A stretch of 64,000 bases of DNA from LVI-A0039 sp033105485 (GTDB lineage: Bacteria > Bacillota_I > Bacilli_A > UBA3375). The stretch spans positions 558,001 to 622,000 of the forward strand of contig CP136956.1 in the NCBI GenBank assembly GCA_033105485.1. Reading direction: 5' to 3'. Positions 49,732-57,781 of this stretch are shown here, piece by piece (the first letter of the stretch is position 1; the number at the start of each line of letters is the position of its first letter). The notes beneath the pieces were generated by a model. That model did not search any database. It was not told where the DNA came from and was given only the letters and a program-made list of their open reading frames with translations. Both the position numbers and the translations under genes were made by a program.

Positions 49732-50468
49732 GCTATCATCCTTCCAGTTTGGTTATTTTGTCTAAATGAAAATAAGTTCTCATCTTCGACTGTACATATT
49801 TGACTAGTATAAATATTTGTCTCTGGGACACCACTAGCCACCGCTTGTAATTTATTTATAAGTTTTACATCAGCCTTATATTTTATATCATTTATTTGTG
49901 TGTAGCATAAGTTTGTTTCAATCATATCAAGTTTATTAATTAATTCAATTACATCGCTTTCTACTTCAAAGTTCTCAAAGCTAATACTTGGCCCTATTAC
50001 TACCTCAAGATCTGACGGCTCGATTCCAAGTGTTTTAAAGTGTTCAATTGCTTTATAAACAATCGCTTTGACAGTTCCTTGCCATCCGGCATGAATCATA
50101 CAACTTAAATTGTGTTTCTTACTCATAATATAAACTGGAGTACAGTCCGCGTAAAATGCACAAAGTACTACATCACTATCAAAAGTATATAAACAATCAA
50201 CATCTTCAATACCGTCTTCAAAGCTATAAACTCCACGACCTTTATCACTAGATTTAACTTCGGCAATATCACTTGAGTGACATTGTTTAGCAAAAATAAA
50301 ATCATCAAGCTTACGGTTAATTTTAGATGCTACTGCTTTTCTATTTTCTAAAACATTATCTCCAAATGCTTGGTAAGCCATGTTCCCACCATCAATATTT
50401 GTGAATACAATTTTATAATCCTCATTTTGATAGTCATACACAATTCCATCTTTAACAAATCTTTCCAT
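49713..50468 (-). CDS. PgeF/YlmD-family laccase-domain protein
   Basis: A 251-residue member of the DUF152/laccase-domain family. The zinc-site residues are visible as QCHSSD near 64, ADCTPVYI near 110 and HAGWQG near 126-131. Family members include the peptidoglycan-editing factor PgeF and purine nucleoside phosphorylase-like enzymes. The neighbouring murI makes a wall-editing role attractive but does not prove it. Its ATG overlaps the rarA stop (TAATG). Confidence 0.87.
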   Translation of the reverse strand: MERFVKDGIVYDYQNEDYKIVFTNIDGGNMAYQAFGDNVLENRKAVASKINRKLDDFIFAKQCHSSDIAEVKSSDKGRGVYSFEDGIEDVDCLYTFDSDVVLCAFYADCTPVYIMSKKHNLSCMIHAGWQGTVKAIVYKAIEHFKTLGIEPSDLEVVIGPSISFENFEVESDVIELINKLDMIETNLCYTQINDIKYKADVKLINKLQAVASGVPETNIYTSQICTVEDENLFSFRQNNQTGRMIACIYKK

Positions 50469-51637
50469 TATAATCCCTTCTTTCTTTTCATGTAATTTAG
50501 ATGTAATGCTTTCTCATATTTAGAAGCATCACATGAATAGTAATACGTTTTATCTTTAATACTTTTCGGTAATAAATTCATATACTTAACACGATCAGGC
50601 GAGTACTTATACTCATCCTTTTGGTTATATTTAATGTGTTCATTTACATCTGTTACATTATACTTGTAAATATCAGCAGTTGCTGTATCCAGCATTTTAT
50701 ACGCAGCGTTTGATTTAGGGCTTAGTGCCATATCGACAACTAACGTCGCTAGGACAATTCGCCCTTCAGGCATTCCAACTCGTTCAAACGAATCAATGGC
50801 ACTTACAATTCGTGCACATAATTGTGGATTTGCATTTCCAATATCTTCATACCCAATAACTATTAAACGTCTACATAAACTTTTAATATCACCAACAATT
50901 ATTAGTCTTGCCATATAGTGCATAGCTGCATCTACATCACTTCCACGTATTGATTTTTGTAAAGCTGATAGTAAGTTGTGGTGATTATCTCCACTTTTAT
51001 CATGAACAATATTATTTGGGAATAACTCTTTCAACAAATCAATACTTATTTCGTCAGGTGTATAATTACGGACAAAGAACTTAGTTAAGTTTAAACTTTG
51101 TCTGACATCACCATTACAAATCGTTACTAAGTGCATAATTAGATCATCACTTAGTTCAAAGTTTTCTTTTGCAAACTCACTTTTAATTTTAATCGCAAGT
51201 TCTTGCTCACTAATTGGTAATAGTTCAAAGATAATGCATCGAGAACGAATTGCACTCGTTACATCGTAGTATGGATTTTCAGTAGTTGTTCCAATAATAA
51301 TAAAATTATCTTTCTCTAAAAATGGTAATAAGAAATCTTGTTTGACTTTATCAAGACGGTGAATCTCATCAATAATTACAACTACTTTATCATATCCACG
51401 AACAAGTTCAGACGCTTCTTTATATTCAGCTTTACTTGAAGTTGCTCCATTTAAATTAACTGTTAGCGCATTACAAGAGTTTGCTAAAATATTAGCAATT
51501 GTTGTTTTTCCGATTCCCGGAGGTCCGTATAAAATTAATGAAGATAAACTATCATTATGAACCATTTTGTATAATGGACCATTCTCACTTATCAAGTGGG
51601 TTTGGCCAATTACATCATTTAATGTTAAATTACCCAT
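50468..51637 (-). CDS. rarA: Replication-associated recombination ATPase RarA (MgsA)
   Basis: A 389-residue AAA+ ATPase related to clamp loaders that acts at stalled replication forks. It has Walker A GPPGIGKTT (38-46), Walker B VVIIDEIHR near 89, sensor GTTTENP near 115 and a C-terminal tetramerisation region with ARLIIVGDI and YEDIGNA motifs. It is slightly shorter than the usual 410-440. It overlaps the phosphoesterase gene by 8 nt. Confidence 0.94.
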   Translation of the reverse strand: MGNLTLNDVIGQTHLISENGPLYKMVHNDSLSSLILYGPPGIGKTTIANILANSCNALTVNLNGATSSKAEYKEASELVRGYDKVVVIIDEIHRLDKVKQDFLLPFLEKDNFIIIGTTTENPYYDVTSAIRSRCIIFELLPISEQELAIKIKSEFAKENFELSDDLIMHLVTICNGDVRQSLNLTKFFVRNYTPDEISIDLLKELFPNNIVHDKSGDNHHNLLSALQKSIRGSDVDAAMHYMARLIIVGDIKSLCRRLIVIGYEDIGNANPQLCARIVSAIDSFERVGMPEGRIVLATLVVDMALSPKSNAAYKMLDTATADIYKYNVTDVNEHIKYNQKDEYKYSPDRVKYMNLLPKSIKDKTYYYSCDASKYEKALHLNYMKRKKGL

Positions 51638-52127
51638 TTACTGTTAACTCCTTAATTAGACAACCATTTTCTGCATATTTTAATTTGACTGTCCACTTAT
51701 GATTCTCAATATCAATAGTCATATAACTATTTGGATAACTACTTCTCGATCTTGCAAAACTCCCAGAGTTCAAAATAGTTACTCCATCAACATGTGCATA
51801 TACTGCGACATGCGTATGACCATAACAGACAACTGAACAACCAAAGTCTTTAGCATAAGCTGCAAGTTCAGTTAAGTCATGGGGATTATAAACTTGATGC
51901 CCATGGATTATCAACCATAACTGCCCATCAATTTCGACAATATCGTGCTCTGGGTATTTTTCAAAATCACAGTTACCACGAATAATATGATCAAAACCTG
52001 CAACTTCACGGTTATTTTTCATTTGTTGACTATCACCAGTGTGAATATTTATATCTGCACCTTCACGACTAATTACTTCTGATAGTCCTGACATCAAGTG
52101 ACTATCACTAACTATACATACTTTCAT
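51630..52127 (-). CDS. YfcE/MJ0936-type metallophosphoesterase
   Basis: A 165-residue calcineurin-like phosphoesterase with the metal motifs SDSH (8-11), a HTGD motif, GNCD, HGH near 81 and YGHTH near 107. These cytoplasmic enzymes hydrolyse phosphodiesters; the natural substrate is unknown. The start is the ATG after AAGGAGAGCAAG. It overlaps the ABC ATPase upstream by 20 nt and rarA downstream by 8 nt. Confidence 0.88.
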   Translation of the reverse strand: MKVCIVSDSHLMSGLSEVISREGADINIHTGDSQQMKNNREVAGFDHIIRGNCDFEKYPEHDIVEIDGQLWLIIHGHQVYNPHDLTELAAYAKDFGCSVVCYGHTHVAVYAHVDGVTILNSGSFARSRSSYPNSYMTIDIENHKWTVKLKYAENGCLIKELTVNG

Positions 52128-52791
52128 CTTGCTCTCCTTCAATATTGGTTTTTAACATCTCTTTTAATAACGTCTTCATAACATCTGTTTCTAAGTTATT
52201 ATCAATCATTTGCGGATATTCACTTAAGACTAAAATTTTAGTACCTATTTTTACGGCTTCATTCAAGTCATGAGTAATGTATACTAGTCCATAGTCATCA
52301 GTAATATGATTTAAAAAGTAATCCATCATTCGCTCTTTATTTATTTGATCTAGTTTGCTTAATGGTTCATCGAAAAGTAAAAGTGAGCCACCACTATATA
52401 GTGCTCGCATTAAGGCAACACGTTGACGCTGTCCACCACTTAGTTTACTCACATAAGTATCAATGTATTGTTCTAATCCAAATTGATTATATTCATCATC
52501 AGCAATTTGCTCTAGCTTACGAATGATCCTTGGTAATTCAACATTACCACGAACTGTCTTGTGATCTAGTAATGCTAAACTTTGCGGCATATAACTGACA
52601 TCTGTATTAATTTCTATAGATCCTTCATATTCAATTGCACCAATGATTGCATTCAAAATACTGCTCTTACCACTACCACTTTCACCAATAATTACTAACC
52701 TTTCACCTTTATTGAGACTAAAGTTTAGTTCATCAAATAAATATGCATATTGATATATGATAGCTAAGTTTTCAATTTTCAATAAATTCAT
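52108..52791 (-). CDS. ABC transporter ATPase (SsuB/TauB/ThiZ-like)
   Basis: A 227-residue ATPase with Walker A GESGSGKSS (38-46), an unusually short region to the Q-loop (MPQSLALLD), signature LSGGQRQRVALMRA, Walker B LLLFDEPLS and switch YITHD. It resembles the ATPases of nitrate/taurine/thiamine-precursor importers. It pairs with the permease 1 nt upstream. No solute-binding protein lies in this cluster. Confidence 0.88.
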   Translation of the reverse strand: MNLLKIENLAIIYQYAYLFDELNFSLNKGERLVIIGESGSGKSSILNAIIGAIEYEGSIEINTDVSYMPQSLALLDHKTVRGNVELPRIIRKLEQIADDEYNQFGLEQYIDTYVSKLSGGQRQRVALMRALYSGGSLLLFDEPLSKLDQINKERMMDYFLNHITDDYGLVYITHDLNEAVKIGTKILVLSEYPQMIDNNLETDVMKTLLKEMLKTNIEGEQDESMYS

Positions 52792-52792
52792 C

Positions 52793-53533
52793 TTAATCCC
52801 ACCTTATAACTTTAGTTTCGATTTTATCAACAATCTTTAATAAACTTAATGTTACTACAATAATTACAATAATTATTGCAAATACATCCGGAGTACTAAA
52901 ACTTGATGATGCCTTATTTAAATAAACCCCTAATCCATATTTAGCTCCCATGTACTCAGCAAAAATTGCATTAACAAGTGAATAGGTTGTACTAATCTTA
53001 ATACTTGCAAAAATTGACTTACTCGCCGCTGGTAAATATAGATGTTTAAATAAGTGAAAGTCATTACAATTAAGTGACTTTAAATAAAGAATACTTTCAC
53101 TATCAACTTGACTAAAACTTGAGACTGTACTAACTACGATTGGGAATGAACAAAAGATTACAATTAGTAAAACTTTTGGAAATAATCCAAAACCGAACCA
53201 CATAGCAAATAATGGAGCAATTACAATTGCTGGAATTGTTTGTAAGATATTTATATACGGCATGAAAATTCGATTTAATGTTTGATATCTATATAAAACG
53301 ATTGCACTAAGTACTCCTAAGACAATAGCAATCAAAATTCCGAGTACTGCTTCAAAAAGTGTATAACTCGTGTGAATCGCAATTAGTTTAATATTCGTTA
53401 TTAATGTATATACTATTGATGTTGGAGATGGTAAAATATACTCCGGTACAGCAAATGCGGTTACCCCTAGTTGCCAGATTATAATTAAAACCACAAACGA
53501 AAGCTGGCTAATGTATTTATTCACAAAGTTCAT
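52793..53533 (-). CDS. ABC transporter permease (SsuC/TauC/ThiX-like)
   Basis: About 246 residues, six helices, with the family's ILPSPTSIV segment near 37 and a coupling loop (LYLPAASKSIFASIKIS) followed by AEYMGAKYGLGVYL near 200. This fits the taurine/nitrate/HMP-precursor permease family. Three consecutive ATG codons follow GGAG; the third has the best spacing and was chosen. It leads the run of overlapping genes down to murI. The substrate is unknown without a binding protein. Confidence 0.86.
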   Translation of the reverse strand: MNFVNKYISQLSFVVLIIIWQLGVTAFAVPEYILPSPTSIVYTLITNIKLIAIHTSYTLFEAVLGILIAIVLGVLSAIVLYRYQTLNRIFMPYINILQTIPAIVIAPLFAMWFGFGLFPKVLLIVIFCSFPIVVSTVSSFSQVDSESILYLKSLNCNDFHLFKHLYLPAASKSIFASIKISTTYSLVNAIFAEYMGAKYGLGVYLNKASSSFSTPDVFAIIIVIIVVTLSLLKIVDKIETKVIRWD

Positions 53534-53626
53534 CATCATCTCCTTTATTTTATTATAACCGATATGTTACTTTCAATTTGGTTAAGATAGATACTTGAGG
53601 TAATCAAAATTTATTTTAAATTATGC

Positions 53627-53655
53627 TTGACACATGTCTTAAATTATTATATAAT
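53627..53655 (+). promoter_or_regulatory. tRNA-His promoter (consensus)
   Basis: TTGACA, a 17-bp spacer and TATAAT, about 20 bases before the tRNA. Both hexamers are perfect. Confidence 0.93.
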
Positions 53656-53675
53656 TAATGAGTAATAAAATATAT

Positions 53676-53752
53676 GGCGCACGTGGCGAAGTGGTTAACG
53701 CACATGATTGTGGTTCTTGCATTCGGGGGTTCGATTCCCCTCGTGCGCCCCA
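53676..53752 (+). tRNA. tRNA-His (GUG) with a U-U mismatch in the anticodon stem
   Basis: The gene encodes the His-specific extra 5' G (53676) opposite discriminator C (53749), a GCGCACG/CGTGCGC acceptor, the GTTCGATT T-loop, anticodon GTG at 53710-53712 and CCA. The anticodon stem is CATGA against TCTTG, so the middle pair is T-T instead of Watson-Crick. It has its own promoter and terminator. Confidence 0.95.
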
Positions 53753-53756
53753 TTTA

Positions 53757-53798
53757 AAATATTTAAGTAAGCATAAGTTTATTTAAATATTTTTTTTA
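53757..53798 (+). terminator. tRNA-His terminator
   Basis: A 14-bp AT-rich stem (AAATATTTAAGTAA with TTATTTAAATATTT, one G-U) and a 7-nt loop run straight into eight T. Confidence 0.85.
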
Positions 53799-53807
53799 TG
53801 TTAAAAT
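53799..53807 (+). promoter_or_regulatory. Extended -10 promoter of the four-helix membrane protein
   Basis: TGTTAAAAT directly behind the tRNA terminator, 24 bases before the ATG. Confidence 0.5.
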
Positions 53808-53830
53808 GTACTAGATAAAAAGGAGGGGTT

Positions 53831-54202
53831 ATGGAACCTATTTTAATGAGAGCAGTAATCTTTATTACATTAGCATTAGTATTTTATACTATTGGTGTGT
53901 GGGGAGAAAAATTACAAGGACGTTTAAAACCTTGGCACTTAGTATTATTTTTCTTTGGACTTATTTGTGATACGTTAGGAACATCTTTTATGAGTCAGTT
54001 AAGTGATTCATCATTCATATCATTACACGGAATAACTGGATTAAGCGCAATTATCTTAATGTTTATTCACGCAATTTGGGCTACAATTGTTCTGTACAGA
54101 AAAGATGAACAGCAAATTCAAAAGTTCCACAAGTTCAGTATTATCGTATGGATTATTTGGTTAATCCCATACTTTATCGGAATGTTCTTAGGAATGAGTT
54201 AA
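53831..54202 (+). CDS. HsmA-like (TIGR03987-type) four-helix membrane protein
   Basis: A 123-residue membrane protein with four helices (about 6-24, 36-54, 66-87 and 101-121). The LKPWHLVLFFFGLICDTLGT segment and the HGITGLSAIILMFIHAIWA segment, with histidines in helices, resemble a small conserved family annotated as HsmA-like; that link is from memory. AGGAGGGG precedes the ATG. Function is unknown; conserved His residues could bind haem or metal. The gene converges on the group II intron remnant. Confidence 0.6.
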   Translation: MEPILMRAVIFITLALVFYTIGVWGEKLQGRLKPWHLVLFFFGLICDTLGTSFMSQLSDSSFISLHGITGLSAIILMFIHAIWATIVLYRKDEQQIQKFHKFSIIVWIIWLIPYFIGMFLGMS

Positions 54203-54271
54203 TAGTTACTCAAATAACAATATATTAAAATCGAGTAGGAGCTAAACATTAATTGTTTTCGCGTCCTCTCA

Positions 54272-54305
54272 CACCACGTAGCGTACGGATCCGTACTACG
54301 CGGTT
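54272..54305 (-). ncRNA. Group II intron domain V
   Basis: A 34-nt hairpin starting AACCGCGTAG, pairing with CTACGTGG, and followed by GTGAGAGGACG leading into domain VI. Size and position relative to the 3' end fit domain V. A CGC triplet occurs where the catalytic triad is expected. Confidence 0.75.
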
Positions 54306-54324
54306 ACAAAACTTTATACGAATC

Positions 54325-54647
54325 TTAATTTGAATACATCTTGCTAAGGCTTTTGTAGCCCAAATCTCCGATGTATTTGTTTGTTAATGTTCTATCTAAA
54401 ATCGGACTATTGGATATTCTCCATAGTCCTTTTCTCGTATTTGCAAATTCCCATGTTGCTTTAAATATTCAAAAGTATCTTCTATACTCATTCCATCAAT
54501 TCCTGCAGTACCTTTGTTTCTTTTCACTTTTAGATATGCTTGATTCATATTCTTCGAGCCAAGGTTTTGTCGCCGACTTCCGTAAGAATACACCTCGCGA
54601 TAGACACCCTTGTCTTTAACTAGTGGTAGGTTGTCATCGACACCCAC
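54325..54647 (-). pseudogene. Group II intron reverse transcriptase/maturase, internally deleted and frameshifted
   Basis: The N-terminal part encodes GVYREVYSYGSRRQ and NMNQAYLKVKRNKGTAGIDG, the start of the RT domain. After the LKQHG codons it joins, out of frame, a segment whose other frame reads FANTRKGLWRISNSPIL then DRTLTNKYIGDLGYKSLSK and MYSN-stop. This is the maturase C-terminus. The join is near 54447-54453, where TGGGAA is shared by both halves. The central RT catalytic region (YADD box) and most of the maturase domain are absent. The gene cannot produce an active enzyme. Confidence 0.88.
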
Positions 54648-54752
54648 AAGGGACTTTAACCCTCAAGTAATAATCTGTCGATTGAACTACATCACTTTAA
54701 TATAACTAGGCAAATTTGTCATATTAATAAGTATGTCGCGCACACTAAAGAA

Positions 54753-54786
54753 GGAATCTAAAACCATTGTTTTAGATTCCTTTTTT
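54753..54786. terminator. Bidirectional terminator hairpin at the intron insertion site
   Basis: A perfect 12-bp stem (GGAATCTAAAAC with GTTTTAGATTCC) and a 4-nt loop. Six T follow on the plus strand; TTCTTTA follows on the minus strand, where the intron begins. It ends the HTH gene transcript. Confidence 0.8.
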
Positions 54787-54787
54787 C

Positions 54788-55366
54788 TTATAATCTAGAT
54801 ACTAGTAATTTGAACATTTCATAGTTGTTTGATTTTAGTTTCTTAGAGACTGCAACTTGCGATAAGCCATGTCTCTCTGCTACTTGACTTTGTGTTAAAC
54901 GATTATAATACTTATCATACAATAACTCGATGTTCTGATTATGTTTAAAACACATTTGTGAGAGCGAATATAAAATACTATCTAACATTGGATGATGTGC
55001 TCTTATTAAATAATGTTCGTTTCTCTTGAAACTTCTAGTTTTCAAATACTGTTTTCTCGCTGCCTCATTTAGCTTGAAAATTTGATAACTTGTTGTTGCT
55101 ATTTCTAAACTATTTAAGTCAATTACCTCATTAGAATGTGAAATATATAATTTCGCATTTAAGTTTAATTTATTAAGGACTAATATTAGTTCCATACATA
55201 TTTTAAAATAATCATCTTGGTCCTCACAAATGATATATACACTTTCCTCATAAACTTGTGCAAAGCAACTTGCGCGCAATTTGTTCAAATGTAAATATAT
55301 TTGCTCAATACTCTCAATACTTGACTGTGAACTTCCTAACTCAATATCACTTCTTATTAATATCAT
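54788..55366 (-). CDS. HTH protein, possibly SatD-like, unknown function
   Basis: A 192-residue cytoplasmic protein. The N-terminal two thirds have alternating strands and helices without a recognised motif. The C-terminus has a clear helix-turn-helix: LTQSQVAERHGLSQVAVSKKL near 156-176, a pattern also seen in SatD-like proteins. It may sense and regulate the transporter genes upstream in the same cluster, but no operator was found. It lies 30 nt after the MFS gene; a TGATATATT element in that gap could give separate transcription. Confidence 0.6.
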   Translation of the reverse strand: MILIRSDIELGSSQSSIESIEQIYLHLNKLRASCFAQVYEESVYIICEDQDDYFKICMELILVLNKLNLNAKLYISHSNEVIDLNSLEIATTSYQIFKLNEAARKQYLKTRSFKRNEHYLIRAHHPMLDSILYSLSQMCFKHNQNIELLYDKYYNRLTQSQVAERHGLSQVAVSKKLKSNNYEMFKLLVSRL

Positions 55367-55396
55367 GCTTTCTCCCTCTACATATAATATATCACT

Positions 55397-56548
55397 TTAG
55401 TGCACGTTTGTTTTAGTTTTCAAGTGATAAATAAAGAGTGGAATTAGAGCACAAATTCCAAGTCCAATAATTAGATAAAATATTGATATTGTAGACTGAC
55501 TATTAATGTATATCGGGCGAATTACAAATAAGTTAAATATTCCAACAAATAGAGACATCATCGTTACATTCATAACAAATCCAAAAGCCGAGTTTCTTTT
55601 TCCTAGATTTTGTTGTAATAAGCCAAAATATGTTGGGAAGAAAATCATAATTTGTAAGCCATTGAATAAACTAGCAAACATTAGCATTGCTGGCGACTCA
55701 GTAAACATGATATATAGTATTATTTGAATGATCCCTAATACGATCGAACAAAATAGTAATAACACTTTATTAAAGTTTGAAAATAGACGGTTGTATAAGG
55801 GTAAAAATAAGATTTCAGGAATTACCATAATAAATGTTGTTAAAGATATAAAACTTGTTGTGTATCCGAATTCAACATAATATGTTGATATGTATGTAAT
55901 ACGAAGATTGAGTGCTCCGAAATATAAAGTATACATTGCTATTAATAACACAACTAATAATACGTTTGATTTATCCTCAACAGTAACATCAGCTGTTGAT
56001 TGTTGATTGTTTTCATCGGTTGGCAATGAAGAAATAATTAATGTTGCAACTAAGGCTAATATTGCTACTAAAGCAAATGCAGCAATATAGTCTAGATCAA
56101 AGATAGCAGCAATCACAGTATAGATTGCCATCCCAATACCAAAACCAAAAGATGCTCCAGAACGACATAATCCATAATTTATATTATGAGTTTCAATTGC
56201 TCTCGTTGTATAACTGTCGTATATTGGAGAGATTGATAGCCTTGCGATTGAGAATAATAAAACTATTACAATCATAAAGTAATAATTCGTTATTGAAAAG
56301 ATAATAAGTGCTGTTATTGTCATTACTACTGCTAGTGTTTTCAACATACTTTTAGTTCCAACTTTAGTTCTAGTTAAGTAACCGATAAGCGGTTGAAAAA
56401 TTGATGCTAAGAAAACAATACTAAGCAATAATGTAACTTGGCTAGCATCATAACCTTTAGCATTCATAACTAATGGTAACATTTGAATTGCGATTGTACC
56501 CATAACACCGGTCATGAAGTAAATCATATATAACTTCTTAGTACTCAT
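55397..56548 (-). CDS. Major facilitator superfamily transporter
   Basis: A 383-residue MFS protein with 12 helices. The first loop has FQPLIGYLTRTKVGTK, a weak version of the G-x-L-x-D-R/K-x-G-R motif, and IARLSISPIYDSYTTR in helix 4 resembles the nucleoside/sugar MFS_1-like group. The substrate is unknown. It starts 8 nt after the ClC-like gene with AAGGAGCGGT, indicating an operon. Confidence 0.82.
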   Translation of the reverse strand: MSTKKLYMIYFMTGVMGTIAIQMLPLVMNAKGYDASQVTLLLSIVFLASIFQPLIGYLTRTKVGTKSMLKTLAVVMTITALIIFSITNYYFMIVIVLLFSIARLSISPIYDSYTTRAIETHNINYGLCRSGASFGFGIGMAIYTVIAAIFDLDYIAAFALVAILALVATLIISSLPTDENNQQSTADVTVEDKSNVLLVVLLIAMYTLYFGALNLRITYISTYYVEFGYTTSFISLTTFIMVIPEILFLPLYNRLFSNFNKVLLLFCSIVLGIIQIILYIMFTESPAMLMFASLFNGLQIMIFFPTYFGLLQQNLGKRNSAFGFVMNVTMMSLFVGIFNLFVIRPIYINSQSTISIFYLIIGLGICALIPLFIYHLKTKTNVH

Positions 56549-56556
56549 ACCGCTCC

Positions 56557-57729
56557 TTAAATTTCTTTTTGGTCGTTATCAGCTGCTCTTCTTTCACTGA
56601 AAATTAAAATTACAATAAAGATCAATGTTAATAACTTAACCGGGAAGAATAAAGCTAATAACATAAACATTGCTAAAGTATTACTGAAGATTGTTAAAGC
56701 TGTAGCTGCTGTTACGGCTGCAATTGCAAGCGTCGGATCTAAGTCAAAGATTACACTAAAACCGTATACCATTAAGAACGCTGAATATATAATTGGGAAA
56801 ATGTGTCCTCCGCGTAAATCCCCACTAATACATATATGGGTGATAACCACTTTTAATAAAGATAAACCAATAAGTAATAGTCCACTTGACATTATTGAGT
56901 GCTCTACTAAAATATGTAACGTTGCTTCACCCGACATAATTAAGACTGGAAATAGGATGGCAAATAATGATAGGAAACCAGCAGTTATTGACATCTTAAT
57001 ATATTGATTGCTAATCTTCTCAAATTGATGTTCAATCAAAGGTTCTGTAATTTGATAAAACTTACCTAATCCATAACCAACTGCAATTAATGGAATGATT
57101 TCAATTAATTCAAAGTAATGGTTAATTTTAATCGGCTCTAATGCAACGTTAAATGATGGATATTTATCATACCCTAATAGCTGTAATAAGACGAATCCAA
57201 CCGTTACATAAATAATAACAATCTTAAGGAGATACAGTTTATTATTTTTCACTTCATCTAAAAAGTTATCATGTTCATTAGGTGCAATATCAATTCCAAA
57301 TTTATGCTCATACTTACTCGTTACATCTCCAATAAAACTCGATAACATAAACAGTAATCCAACTAGCGCTGCCTCAGGACCTACTGATGATCCTAAGAAT
57401 AATGGAATCATTGCTAAGATATACACTTTAAAAAAATCGGCATATTTAACTCGACGTGTTTGTTTAAACTCTTTCGCATAAACAATACCTGGTTTCGGGA
57501 TTACTTCATAGTTTGAGTAAACATATGCAAGGATCATACTTACACCCCAGATGAAAGGAATGATTAATAATTTGTGATCATACATAAATGCTCCTTCACC
57601 TTCATGTCCAATCCATAAGAAGTGAGTCACTGTGTTAACAATAAATAAAAACGACCAAGCGACAACTCCAATCAGTGCTGAATATCCAGCTGTTACTAAA
57701 TAATACATCAAATACTTTACTACTTTCAT
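56557..57729 (-). CDS. Divergent ClC-family chloride channel/transporter
   Basis: A 390-residue membrane protein with about ten helices. The segment LGSSVGPEAALVGL near 115 stands where ClC proteins have the GSxxGxEGP/GREGP selectivity and gating motifs, and GDLRGGHIFPI near 318 matches the second conserved GxxGGxFxP block. The usual N-terminal GSGIP motif is not obvious, so the protein is an outlier. ATG follows GGAGGTATT. It is the first gene of a ClC-MFS-HTH operon, downstream of rrf2 beyond a hairpin. Confidence 0.7.
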   Translation of the reverse strand: MKVVKYLMYYLVTAGYSALIGVVAWSFLFIVNTVTHFLWIGHEGEGAFMYDHKLLIIPFIWGVSMILAYVYSNYEVIPKPGIVYAKEFKQTRRVKYADFFKVYILAMIPLFLGSSVGPEAALVGLLFMLSSFIGDVTSKYEHKFGIDIAPNEHDNFLDEVKNNKLYLLKIVIIYVTVGFVLLQLLGYDKYPSFNVALEPIKINHYFELIEIIPLIAVGYGLGKFYQITEPLIEHQFEKISNQYIKMSITAGFLSLFAILFPVLIMSGEATLHILVEHSIMSSGLLLIGLSLLKVVITHICISGDLRGGHIFPIIYSAFLMVYGFSVIFDLDPTLAIAAVTAATALTIFSNTLAMFMLLALFFPVKLLTLIFIVILIFSERRAADNDQKEI

Positions 57730-57743
57730 AATACCTCCATTTA

Positions 57744-57775
57744 TTAAAAATAAACAAGTCATAAATGACTTGTTT
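57744..57775 (-). terminator. Hairpin between rrf2 and the ClC-like gene
   Basis: An 11-bp stem (AAACAAGTCAT with ATGACTTGTTT) followed by ATTTTTAATAA on the minus strand. The tail is not a clean U run, so it may be a partial terminator in an rrf2-ClC transcript. Confidence 0.55.
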
Positions 57776-57781
57776 TAAACA

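Larger units (their letters stand above)
54230..54745 (-). mobile_element. Deleted group II intron remnant
   Basis: On the minus strand the element starts near 54743-54745 with GTGCGCGAC (group II GUGYG-type 5' end) and ends at 54230 with CCTACTCGAT. A complete 34-nt domain V hairpin (54272-54305) and domain VI precede the 3' end. Most of domain I is missing, since only about 100 nt separate the 5' end from the pre-ORF region, and the encoded maturase has lost its core. Full-length relatives are about 1.9-2.5 kb; this one is about 516 bp. It is inserted immediately downstream of a terminator hairpin. Confidence 0.85.

Noticed and set aside
54371..54619. 82-codon plus-strand frame over the intron
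   Set aside because: It is antisense to the recognisable maturase fragments; no start signal.
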